From Psilocybe azurescens (taxonomy: Eukaryota; Basidiomycota; Agaricomycetes; Agaricales; Agrocybaceae), in the NCBI GenBank assembly GCA_023853785.1, contig JAJIRX010000954.1, positions 1-12,756 of the forward strand: a stretch of DNA of 12,756 nt, read 5' to 3'. Position 1 is the first letter of the stretch; each line of letters starts with the position of its first letter. The notes below the pieces were generated by a model that saw only the letters and a list, made by a program, of their open reading frames with translations, did not search any database and was not told the origin of the DNA. This document shows, one piece after another, positions 1-8,229 of this stretch. A program made the translations under genes and the position numbers.

Positions 1-229
1 CCCACGCGTAAAAAAAAAGAAAAGAATAGAACCAGCTGTCGCCAACTCCCCTGAGTAAACTTACTGGAGTTCTATTCTACTCTTCTGACATACAAGAACT
101 CTTCATTCTTTGGCTTAAAAGCGCGTATATCTCCTTACGGTCTTCCGATACAATTTCAATTACCCGCCACTTTGAAAGTTCCAATGACCAGCGGCACTCT
201 TTCGAAATGTGTGGTTTATATTGTTATGC
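1..229. other. upstream region of the GT25 gene, no gene seen
   Basis: This short stretch precedes the glycosyltransferase. It starts with an A-rich run and contains no convincing coding sequence, RNA gene or repeat. It presumably carries the 5' UTR and part of the promoter. An ATG at 184 lies in a different frame from the recognisable N-terminus, so it is either an upstream start or marks another frame break near the true start. Confidence 0.4.
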
Positions 230-1367
230 ATGCCTTTGGCGACAATTCTTTTCATGTACTTGGGTATATCTCCATTGATGGCGTCGCACAGAATTGATCA
301 TGTTAAAAACATCGCCCTGGATAGGCCCATGGATTTCATGGCCAGAATGCAGATATATGTGGTCTCGCTTCCTAACCGTCAATCACGGCGAATGGACATG
401 AAGATACTGCCACTCTGGGGCTACACTCTGTATACTTTGACGCGATGCCGGCTGACAATCCTCTGGTCGGTCAGATACTGGACTGGGCCAAAATTCGTTC
501 ATCGAAGGGGTTTCGGGATTCTGCCGACACTGCAACTCTCTCCGATGACTCACACCCTTTTTCTTGGCCTGAACACATTGAGGATATCCCAAATTTTAAC
601 CAAGAGATCCCACTTTTGAGCTCAGATGTCTGGGAACTGCCGACATCACCTCCACCCTATCAGCCACTCACATGCAACAAACGCAACTATGACATGCCCG
701 ACTTTTCGCCTGGTAGTATTCCGGAACACATGCGGCTCACACCTGCCCGAGTTGCATGCTGGCACTCACACCTGTCTGTCATTCACCAACACGCAAATGC
801 TGCTCTCTCAGGAGCTGATAGTGTAGCCCTCATTCTTGAAGATGATATCGACATGGAGAAAGATATTGTGGATCAAATAGAAATCGTTATGGGTCCGACT
901 TGCCTGATGACTGGGACATGGTATTTTTAGGTAATCTCAGTGTAAATGTTTATCTTACGTGCCTGCTCTAAATAAAGTGCTATCTAGGCCATTGTTGGTC
1001 AGACGAGGCTCGCGGGCCCCTTCTTGTCCAAAATACTTCTGGGGTCGCAAATACAACTTCTTACGGGTCTCGGATTCATCTTTCTACCAGCCCTAAATGC
1101 ACGCATGCTTATGCTATCTCGCACATTGGCGCTCGTCGTCTTCTTCTCTATCTGACGTACCCTCCGTTTGCATATTCACGCGCCATCGACCAAGCCTTCG
1201 CATGGCTTGTAAAGAGTGGCCGAATCAAAAGCTTTTCAATCGTCCCAAATCTGGCAATACAACGAAAGATTGCTGTGAGCGATGTCAAGGAAGGAGGTGT
1301 AGTGAACAGTAAATGGAAAGCCGCTCTTGTGGATGGGGTGTTCTCCACAACGGCCCTTTCTCAGTAA
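230..1367 (+). pseudogene. glycosyltransferase family 25 (LPS glycosyltransferase-like), frame-broken
   Basis: Members of this family transfer sugars in the secretory pathway; the fungal substrates are mostly unknown. Seen: a hydrophobic N-terminal segment right after the ATG at 230, consistent with a type II Golgi membrane anchor, then IYVVSLPNR (353-379), the typical GT25 beta-strand start. After a frame change between about 395 and 430 follow FDAMPADNPLV (from about 436), a RLTPARVACWHSH block (about 733-771) and the acidic ILEDDIDME motif (about 832-858), whose DxD-like residues should bind the metal and nucleotide sugar. A second frame change near 880-899 leads into LPDDWDMVFLG, which crosses an intron (931-987) into GHCWSDE. 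The last exon is open to TAA at 1365-1367 and carries the family's conserved HAYAISHIGARRLLLYL and YPPFAYSRAIDQAFAWL-type blocks. The order and length fit a full-length enzyme. The start is uncertain: 230 is the first ATG in frame, but a codon or two upstream could belong. The breaks mean either a pseudogene or sequence errors. Confidence 0.85.
931..987 (+). other. 57-bp spliceosomal intron in the GT25 gene
   Basis: The intron starts GTAATC and ends CTATCTAG, with CTCTAAAT upstream of the acceptor as a possible branch site. Splicing joins the phase-1 G at 930 to GC at 988 and gives an uninterrupted DMVFLG/HCWSDE peptide, which is the conserved GT25 sequence at this place. The length is typical of basidiomycete introns. 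Confidence 0.8.
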
Positions 1368-3210
1368 CGACTAATGGAGCATTCATCGGCCCACAACACC
1401 GAAGCCAAAATCTGTGAATTTTAGACGATATGAGATTTTGTTGGAGAAATAGCTCAAGGTCCCGGCTATTCGCTTCTTATCTCGTGGTCTAGGTTGGCTA
1501 CCAATCCATGCACTCGTTGTCAATATCCATCCCACACCAACATCAGACTCGACCTAGTACAAGCCATTCATCCTGCTACGTGTAAATTTTGATGTAAGGT
1601 CATGCTCTCCACCCTCTATTGATACCACAATGATCAGAGGTAGCCGCTGGCACTGAGTGGATACAATGCAATACTCCTCCTTTGACGATGAAAGCAAAAT
1701 CGGCGTCTGTCAACTGGCTGACAGTAAACTCGGCAGCAACGTGCACCACCTGAAATTCTCAGCTAGCTGGGAAAGTTCTGTCGCAATTGCATTGTGAAAT
1801 ACCATGACCCCTAAGGTGCAAAACCTTATAAATTTACATTATGTGACATTGACAAATCGGAAAATCGGCATTTGTGTACTATCTAGCAGGAGCCAGTGCT
1901 TGTCACTTACTTCCCTCTGATGTAAATAGTGTTGGTTTTCTTGTCAGAAACAGAGATATGAAACGCCCTTTGACTTAGACAACCTCCGTAAGTGACATAA
2001 CTGCGCGTTAACACCTAATCGATGGGAATAGAAACGACTACGGCTGCTCATATAGCCACCTAATGCACCATCGTATCTCCGCGGAACGTGATATTCCAAG
2101 TAATGGATCACATCGTCGATTTTTATCTAATCGGGTTGCATAACAAGAAAAACTACGTAAGCTGGGAAGTCTGATTATGCTTAACGAGCTTTATGACCCG
2201 CCGCTACGCGTCGGGTCAACAGCTCGTTATGCTAATTTGAAACTTCTTCGAGTTGTCATTGAACGCGTTCTATGGATGGTAAATAGAAGACAACCGGAGC
2301 GTTGAATAGACCAAAGCGAGTCCGATCAAACAAATAAAAACATAAGACTGGGAGGTAAACCAAAGGTAAACACGTAGTGTGCAACAATGTAAATATTTTA
2401 CTTATGTACTGTAAAAATATTTTTAGGCCTATTAAATGGGCTCTGTAACGGAGAATGAAGTCTACATAAAAATCCTACATCCTTATGGTGGCACATTTAG
2501 CGCACGGAATCACAGGAAATTAAGCCGTTTTATTCCCAGATTTCAATAGCGAAATGACTAGAAAATTAGACAAAAACAAAAGAAATAAATCACACCCTTA
2601 GATCTAATAAGACTCATCATTAGTGTTGTCGCCATTTGGCTCAGTGGGCTTCAACTTTATTGAACTGAACGTGTGGTCCATTTCAAGGTTCAGGCAAGTG
2701 CTTGATAGTGCAGAACTTGTTCAGAGATCCCAAACACTCCCGAACATCTGAACCGATTGTCCCCAACTCCAAAGGGAGTAATTTACCTTTTAAATCCACA
2801 CGCCGCCCGTAATATTTTAGGACAGGAATCAATGTCGGATAATTGGGCGTCAATAAGATTTTTCTCTTGTTATACCCTCAAAATTTCTGTTAGATGGCTG
2901 GAACCGATCTGTAAGGAATTATATTTTCAGGCTCAACAAAGTCAAATCATATTGATATTGTCGGTTGACGGCTTGAGTGTATGTAAACTGTTTCTATCAG
3001 CACAATATGGCATAAATCTAGGCTGTATATCATCCCAGATGACTTTTTGCAAATTCAGTGAATGTGTGTGTCCACTTGGTGGTTCTCAAACCTCAAAACC
3101 TCAAAGTTACACATGCAGGGACACTGTGGGAAGCCAGCTCGGCATTTCATGTGCCTAGTTTGCCAATAAATAGTGTGCCCAGCCGCCATCAGATCATTAT
3201 GTTCTGACAC
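1368..3210. other. intergenic stretch without a supportable gene
   Basis: About 1.8 kb downstream of the GT25 stop. Stops occur in all frames. The longest open stretch (2757-3158, plus) starts at a TTG, has random-looking composition and shows no motif, so it is not called. AT-rich patches (about 2380-2440, 2560-2600) are present. The only clear structure is the hairpin at 2173-2236. No transposon ends or RNA genes were recognised. Confidence 0.5.
2173..2236. repeat. long imperfect inverted repeat (hairpin)
   Basis: The left arm (2173-2200, containing TAACGAGCT and ATGACCCG) and the right arm (2212-2236, containing CGGGTCAA and AGCTCGTTA) pair over roughly 22 bases with a few mismatches or bulges around an 11-base loop, CCGCTACGCGT. 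This is the strongest secondary structure in the intergenic region. It could be the end of a foldback or MITE-type element or a structured non-coding site. No matching second terminus was seen in the window, so its nature is open. Confidence 0.6.
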
Positions 3211-3211
3211 C

Positions 3212-3253
3212 ATTTAATGACGGTAGTTATTTATCAAAATGGCGTCATTAAAT
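3212..3253. repeat. 11-bp perfect inverted repeat beside the tandem array
   Basis: ATTTAATGACG (3212-3222) is the exact reverse complement of CGTCATTAAAT (3243-3253), with a 20-base loop. The arm resembles the ATTTAATGACGTC core of the tandem units that follow, so the array seems to begin with a unit in inverted orientation. Confidence 0.6.
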
Positions 3254-3358
3254 AATGTTTTATCAGCAGCAACAAATAGTGCTCAGAGAACACTGTTAGC
3301 TGGGTTGCCGAATCACTATCAAATGGTGTCTTTGGCACAGGATAAATTACCATTAAGT

Positions 3359-3633
3359 CGTGCTCATAAAACAGCATTTAATAATGTCTGCAAACACACC
3401 ATGCAGAGGTGCTCCTGTTAGCATTTAGCAATGTCCCAGATGCACTATTTAAGGTGCTCCAGCCCCTTATTTAATGACGTCCCAATACACTATTTAAAGG
3501 TGCACTTGTCAGGTATTTTGCAATGTTCCAGATCACTACTTAAGGTGCTCTTTTCCTTTTTTGTGACATCTCAGATTCACTGCGCAAAGGTGTTCCAGCT
3601 GTGCTATTAAACAATGTCTTGGATACACCACTA
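3359..3633. repeat. degenerate tandem array, about 45-bp unit, six copies
   Basis: Units begin near 3359, 3408, 3453, 3499, 3544 and 3589, so spacing is 45-49 bp. Each starts with GGTGCTCC or a close variant, continues through an (A)TTTA-AATGTCCCAGAT-like middle and ends CACTATTTAAG or similar. Copies are diverged at many positions. More degenerate versions (for example AGTGCTCAGAG near 3279) extend left to about 3210. The unit length is a multiple of three, but stops occur in all frames across the array, so it is treated as an old non-coding minisatellite just downstream of the minus-strand gene. Confidence 0.7.
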
Positions 3634-3852
3634 ACAACCGTTACATTGCCAGATTAATATGGTTCAATTAAACAGACTAATATGAACAAAAAAATACACT
3701 GTAATTTAATAATAAAACTGCGTAAAGCCTGGTGAGGTGTTCAAGTGTTCAGAAAATCAAACAAAAGATTATTTCAGTAATGTATTATAGATATTATCAG
3801 GGATGGGGTTAGGGACAGCACGGCGCGATGATCGACGCAGCCCAGGCCCAGC

Positions 3853-4097
3853 CTTCACTTGTTAGAACGCCATATACAACATTATAATTTGCCTAAAACT
3901 TACCTTATCGGCAGACTCTTGATGACGTTCAATTGCCTCTGAGGGTATTGCTATTTCGGGTAGTACTTCATCGTCAGGTGCAAGTCGTGTATCCCCTCAT
4001 ATCATCTGTAGGAGGTGACACGTCATTAAGCAGTGCAGAAGGAACCTGAAAACGTTTTGATAAGTAACTAATTCGAGAAACAGTAAATAAAACATAC
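3853..4097 (-). other. two minus-strand introns (4097-4046 and 3903-3853)
   Basis: The first intron reads GTATGT to TTTTCAG on the minus strand (52 bp). The second reads GTAAGT to AAGTGAAG (51 bp) with a TTCTAAC branch site 8-12 bases before its acceptor. Both match basidiomycete intron size and signals and separate open coding blocks, which supports the gene model on this side of the insertion. Confidence 0.65.
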
Positions 4098-4434
4098 TTC
4101 AGAGACACAGTTGTGAGGAGTATCCTTTCGAAGAAACCGGGAGGAACAGCCACCATGGCTATATCTTGATTGTTTGCCTGCGTACTAACAGCAGTAACTT
4201 TAACCTAAAGCAAGATAGCGATGTTAGCTATGAATCGGAGAATAAACACAAAGAAAACCTTTTTCCCTCTGCTACTATATTCGGAATATGTCATCGAATT
4301 TATCGCTTTGCTTAGGAGCTTCCCAGTCCGTTATATATATCTCCATAGTGAATACTTTCCACTCTAGTTTTATCAGCTTCGTCGTATGTGCATTCCAAAT
4401 CTTGCCTAATAGAAGATTAGTAATATGTGCAGAA

Positions 4435-4439
4435 CAACC
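4435..4439. other. target-site duplication, left copy (CAACC)
   Basis: CAACC lies directly before the TG of the 5' LTR and is repeated exactly after the CA of the 3' LTR. Five-bp duplications are standard for Ty3/gypsy integrases. The perfect match shows that the two flanks were contiguous before this insertion. Confidence 0.93.
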
Positions 4440-4714
4440 TGTTACGGACACTTTATTTTCTTTTTGCTTTTCCTTTCTCTTTTCTTTTCTTTTCCCTTTT
4501 CTTTGTCATCCGTCACATCATTGATACATCATCGTATGTTCTGATGAACTTTGCTTTCCATCATATCTATGAAACTCCATCATATCTTTGATGGACTTTC
4601 ACTTCTATCTTTTATGATACATCTTTTGATGAACGCTTGATCTGTTTCCTCTATTCTTATATACATCTGCTGATGAACATTCAAACTCGTTTCAACTTGC
4701 TGTGCGGTTCATAG

Positions 4715-4722
4715 TATTTATA
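4715..4722 (+). promoter_or_regulatory. TATA-like box of the LTR promoter
   Basis: TATTTATA sits 33 bp upstream of the segment 4748-4758 that is complementary to the primer-binding site. That spacing is what an RNA polymerase II promoter would need to start the genomic RNA at 4748. The same box exists in the 3' LTR at 10936-10943. Confidence 0.55.
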
Positions 4723-4747
4723 CCAGGAAGGATCCACTGTATTCTTT

Positions 4748-4758
4748 AGCTAGTTCTT
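4748..4758 (+). other. putative self-primer, predicted RNA 5' end (start of R)
   Basis: AGCTAGTTCTT is exactly complementary to AAGAACTAGCT at 4872-4882, just after the 5' LTR. In Tf1/sushi-type elements the first 11 nt of the mRNA fold back onto the primer-binding site, are cleaved and prime minus-strand DNA. The 11-nt length and the TATA spacing fit that model. The transcript start is inferred and not observed. Confidence 0.7.
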
Positions 4759-4870
4759 GAGAATCTAACCTCCTCTTACTTGACACTGCTTGGAACTTGC
4801 TGTTCTTGACTACTTGACTGTCGGCTTTATCCACACGCGTGAATACTTTTATAAGCTTGAAGTCGTAACA

Positions 4871-4882
4871 AAAGAACTAGCT
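4871..4882 (+). other. primer-binding site (self-priming type)
   Basis: AAAGAACTAGCT follows the LTR end directly. Bases 4872-4882 pair with 4748-4758 over 11 consecutive positions, and the first base (4871) does not pair. I recognise no match to the 3' end of a common initiator or elongator tRNA (no TGG start). Self-priming by the RNA 5' end is therefore the best explanation. Confidence 0.7.
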
Positions 4883-4942
4883 CATCTACGAATCTCGCCC
4901 GCTCCCCAGCAGACGCGACCTCTGAAACCCCACGACCACGAA

Positions 4943-5995
4943 ATGGCAGACACAAACCCGTCAGACAAAGCTCTGAAGATATCAACCTAGGCAACGAAGA
5001 CCTATCAAACTCGCTATACGACTTATTATCAACCTGGCGATAGATCAAGAAGAACAAGACACAGACATGGTCGAAACAAACGGAAAGAAAGAAATCTCGA
5101 TCAACAAACCCACTGTATTTGATGGAGACAGGACAAAATCAGGTCTTTCATGCAAGACTGCTACCTCTACATGGACATAAGATGACGTCTACAACACAGA
5201 CAAGAAGAAAATTGCCTTCATTTTATCATTTTGCATGGAAGGAGGAGCAAAACTATGGAAGGAACAGTACTTGACCTCGAGGACGAAAGGAACTAGTCCC
5301 AACCAAACCCTCGAATGGGACACCCTCGAACATTTCTCGAAAATTCCACGACGCATTCACTCCAGTGGATGAAACCAGATCAGCCATGAACGACATAAAA
5401 CGACTTAGGCAAAAACCCAACGAAAGGGTGGAAGACATCATCAACAAGTTCAAATTGTTGGTAGGACAAGCCAATCTAGGAACAGAAACGGAATCAGACC
5501 ACACCCACCTAGATTGGATTATTCCAAAAATGCATCACACCTCAGCTTGCTGACAGGATCCTGTACTCTGAAGACCTTCCAAGGACGATCCAAGGCTGGT
5601 ACAAAGCAACAACATTTGACACCAACTATAGACTGGCCAAGGTCTTTAGAGAAGAACCAGAAGAACGTAGGAGGGCGCCACAATGGAACAACTTCCCAAG
5701 AAACAACAGGAACTACGACCCAAACAGGATGGACATAAGCGCCATGACAGCTGAAGAACAGGCGAATTAATCAGGAAAGGCGCCTGTTTCAGGTGCAAAC
5801 AACGAGGACATCTATCCAGAGATTGCCCACAGAAAGGACCAACAAACCAGAACAGAACCCAAGGACAACCCAGCAAGAAGTGGACCCCAAAGGAACTCCA
5901 TGCCCATATCAGGAGCCTGAACAAGGACGAAAAGCGAACTCGCAGACCTCATGGTTAAAACAGGATTTGAAGAGAAAGAAGAAAAGGATTTTTAA
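4943..5995 (+). pseudogene. gag: gag polyprotein (capsid plus CCHC knuckle), frame-broken
   Basis: Gag forms the cytoplasmic virus-like particle and packages the RNA. The chosen start is ATG 4943 (MADTNPSDKA), the first in the region; ATG 5067 is an alternative. Recognisable blocks, each in its own frame, are PTVFDGDR (about 5110), a capsid-like stretch FILSFCMEGGAKLWKEQYL (about 5218-5274), DAFTPVDETRSAMNDI, and VEDIINKFKLLVGQ (about 5428-5469). Then come PQLADRILYSEDLP (about 5540-5580), MDISAMTAEEQ (about 5730) and the zinc knuckle. The frame ends EKEEKDF at TAA 5993-5995. I count about eight frame changes (near 4983, 5040, 5130, 5180, 5340, 5520, 5765, 5930). The residues between them look normal for a chromovirus Gag, so the damage is nearly all indels. 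Confidence 0.85.
5785..5826 (+). other. Gag zinc knuckle, CX2CX4HX4C
   Basis: CFRCKQRGHLSRDC has all four zinc ligands in the canonical retroviral nucleocapsid spacing. This is the RNA-binding motif of Gag and is intact, followed by a basic, Gln-rich tail. Confidence 0.92.
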
Positions 5996-6059
5996 AGTGG
6001 AGAAACAGGATGACGTCTGTCTCTCTTATCTGAAGATACAATCTGTACTTACGGCAACA

Positions 6060-6537
6060 ATCGAGAATAAAACTATGCTTTTACCAGTTTCATTCCCCAC
6101 CAAGAAACAGAATGGCTCACAAATCGTCGAAACCTCTGCGCTCTTAGACTCAGGAGCAGGAGGAAATTCATTGACCAGAACTATGCACAAAAACTTGGAC
6201 TCAGAACCCAACCCTTGGAAAAACGATCCGGGTTTATAACGTAGACGGAACCCCAAACAAGAAAGGAACCATCTCGTCATTTGTAGACCTGGACCTAAAG
6301 GTTGGAAACCGGAACCATCGGGAACAATTACTGGTCTCTGGGCTAGGAAAACAGAAAATTATTTTAGGATTCCCTTGGCTACAGGAAAAGAATCCAGGAA
6401 TCAACTGGCAGAACGGACAGATAACTTGGAAACCACGTCAAGGGCCTACGATAAATCAAACCACCATTGAAGAAGAAACGGACGAACAAACACCAACAAT
6501 CGAGACTACCCACCCATTGGAGGAATTGAATCGTTAG
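6060..6537 (+). other. pol: retropepsin-like aspartic protease
   Basis: The active-site motif LLDSGAGGN is at about 6141-6167, with the catalytic Asp in GAC 6147-6149 followed by Ser-Gly. A missing base in the T run of AATTCATTG then shifts the frame to IDQNYAQKLGL. The segment 6232-6537 is open and holds YNVDGTPNKKG and the second conserved block, IILGFPWLQEKNPGINW (about 6358-6408), the ILGxPWL motif of gypsy proteases. It ends at TAG 6535-6537. Confidence 0.88.
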
Positions 6538-6659
6538 TCATCCGATATATCGGGGATGCAAACGAAGACAAATAAAAGAAACTTGGCTTAACACCAAAAT
6601 CACGACCTCACAGAGCTGGCCCAACAATATGAACCAGAGAAACCGACAAGACCTCTCCA

Positions 6660-7659
6660 AGAAATCGTTCCCCCAGAATATCAATCATATATGGACCTTT
6701 TGATAAACAAGCGCAGACCGATTCCCGGAACCAAGACCATGGGACCATAAAATTGAGTTAAAAGAAGGATTCATACCAAAGAAATTCAAGGCATACAATA
6801 TCACACCGGCAGAACAAACAGAACTGGACACCTGGACAAAGGAACAATTGGACAAAGGATACATTCGACCCTCGGAATCACCTGGCATCTCCCTTCTTCT
6901 TCGTATCAAAGAAAGATGGAAAGCTTAGACCTTGTCAAGACTACAGGTATCTGAACGACTGGACGATCAAGAACGCTTACCCACTACCACGGATTACGGA
7001 ACTTATGGACAAATTGAAAGGCGCAAAATTCTTCACCAAACTAGATATCCGATGGGGCTACAACAACATCAGGATAAAAGAAGGTGATCAATGGAAAGCA
7101 GCATTCAAAACCAACCGAGGACTTTTGAACCAACTGTAATATTACTTTGGCATGTGCAATTCCCAGCAACCTTCCAATCCATGATGGACTCAATCTTGAA
7201 GACATGATATCCACAATACTTGCATAATCCCATCTATATGGACGACATTCTAATTTTTGCAAAGAGTCAAGGGGAATTGGAAAAATACACCAAAATGGTT
7301 CTACAACGACTCGAGAAAACGATCTCTATCTCAAACCGGAAAAATGCTCTTTTGCTCAAGGAAAAGTGGAATATCTCGGAATGATTGTTGAAGCAGGAAA
7401 AATCTCTATGGATCCAACAAAACTCAAAGGAATTCAAGACTGGCCAGCACCTACTACTCTCAAACAAGTCCGATCGTTCCTGGGCTTTGGGAACTTCTAC
7501 CGAAAATTCATCCGGAAATTCTCTGAAGTAGCTCGACCTCTAAATGAACTCCTGAAGAAAGACAAAGGATTTCTATGGAATGACACAACTCAAGCTGCCT
7601 TTGATGAACTGAAGAAACGATTCACAGAAGAACCGGTACTCTTGATGCCCGACCCATAA
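6660..7659 (+). other. pol: reverse transcriptase
   Basis: Blocks in order: PPEYQSYMDLFD-like (about 6671-6705), then [13 protein letters not shown] and AYNITPAEQ in a frame from 6743. The frame from 6888 to TAA 7137-7139 carries [27 protein letters not shown] and [13 protein letters not shown], the motif A region with a catalytic Asp. FGMCNS and PATFQSMMDS follow in two other frames. The catalytic YMDD is at 7235-7246 in IYMDDILIFA. The thumb/connection is open from about 7318 to 7659 (KPEKCSFAQGKVEYLGMIV, RSFLGFGNFYRKFI). All three catalytic aspartates are kept, but not in one frame. Confidence 0.92.
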
Positions 7660-8060
7660 AACCATTTCAAATTGAATCTGACGCTTCAAAATATGCCTCC
7701 GGGCAGTCCTTACTCAACTGGACGGAAATGGCGAAAGACACCCATGCGCATTTATATCAAGCGTTCTCTCCAACCGAAAGAAACTACGAAATCTATGACA
7801 GGGAATTACTAGGAATAATCAGATCATTACAGGAATGGAGACACTACATCCAAGGATCCAGAACACATGACTACGGTATATTCAGATCACAAGAATTTGA
7901 CATATTTCAGATCAGCCCAAAATCTAAACCGACGACAGGCACGCTGGTCTCTGTATGTCTCAGAATTCAATCTGAAGTTGGTACATCTACCTGGAAACAA
8001 AATGATTCAATCCGATACCCTTTCAAGACGCCCGATTTCACCCCAGAAGAAGACCATGAC
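7660..8060 (+). other. pol: RNase H
   Basis: This domain degrades the RNA strand of the hybrid. [11 protein letters not shown] (from about 7671, Asp in GAC 7680-7682) is followed, after missing bases, by [15 protein letters not shown], then [20 protein letters not shown] with the catalytic Glu (about 7764-7820). After another shift comes [13 protein letters not shown] (from 7870) with the third acidic residue, then [21 protein letters not shown] and SDTLSRRP. The acidic residues are retained over at least three frames. Confidence 0.88.
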
Positions 8061-8229
8061 AATGAAAACATCACCTTACTTCCAGAAAAGCTTTTCATCG
8101 ACTTAATTGACGCGAGTTACAGGAAAGAATTGCCAATGCGAACGAACTGGACCACAATGCAGCAGAAGCAATGAAAACCCTATTAGAAGGAGGACCACCA
8201 AATGCACGACACGACCTCAGAGAATGGAA

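Larger units (their letters stand above)
3769..4439 (-). pseudogene. 3' (C-terminal) part of the disrupted RTC4-like gene
   Basis: This is the downstream half of a minus-strand host gene whose upstream half lies beyond the retrotransposon (11086-12756). Reading leftwards from the insertion point, the frame enters directly from the other half and is open through CSAHITNLLLGK. A missing G near 4401 then shifts into an acidic block, DLECTYDEADKTRVESIHYG. Further exons are D (4204-4098, VKVTAVSTQANN...PPGFFERIL), E (4045-3904, containing SALLNDVSPPTDD and, after an extra G in a G run near 4000, LAPDDEVLPEIAIPSEAIE) and the last exon (3852-3769). That exon encodes an Arg/Ser-rich tail, GLRRSSRRAVPNPIPDN, ending LLK and TAA at 3771-3769. 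Introns are 4097-4046 (GTATGT...TTTTCAG) and 3903-3853 (GTAAGT...CTAAC...GAAG). The exon/intron edge around 4205-4356 is unclear because of an in-frame TAG at 4277-4275. Confidence 0.6.
4440..4870 (+). repeat. 5' long terminal repeat (431 bp)
   Basis: The LTR begins TGTTACG and ends CGTAACA, a perfect 7-bp terminal inverted repeat with the usual TG...CA. U3 opens with a long pyrimidine tract (about 4452-4508), a feature often seen in fungal promoters. It then carries three TGATGAAC motifs and related CATCATATCT motifs. A TATA-like box lies at 4715-4722. Compared with the 3' copy I see one substitution (G at 4837, A at 11058) and six extra bases at about 4846-4851, both close to the U5 end. 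Confidence 0.95.

Noticed and set aside
2757..3158. open reading frame of 133 codons on the plus strand
   Set aside because: It starts with TTG, has random-like composition with no motif, lies in AT-rich intergenic sequence and shows no splice-consistent extension.
3239..3421. 60-codon plus-strand frame over the start of the tandem array
   Set aside because: Its peptide shows only the nucleotide repeat, and the frame closes while the array continues; the array has stops in all frames.
4404..4436. possible intron acceptor (TACTAAT...CTATTAG on the minus strand) placing the insertion in an intron
   Set aside because: The branch-like and acceptor signals look good, but the only nearby donor would give a 33-bp intron. 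The frame is open straight through and the flanking peptide fits one domain, so an exonic insertion is preferred; this is not fully excluded.
4288..4524. plus-strand reading frame running into the 5' LTR
   Set aside because: It spans the LTR boundary and encodes a Phe/Ser-rich string from the pyrimidine tract; it is antisense to the host exon and an artefact of composition.
4790..4990. reading frame starting in the LTR and repeated in the 3' LTR at 11011
   Set aside because: Both copies begin inside LTR sequence and merely read through U5 into different flanks. The similarity is due to the LTR repeat.
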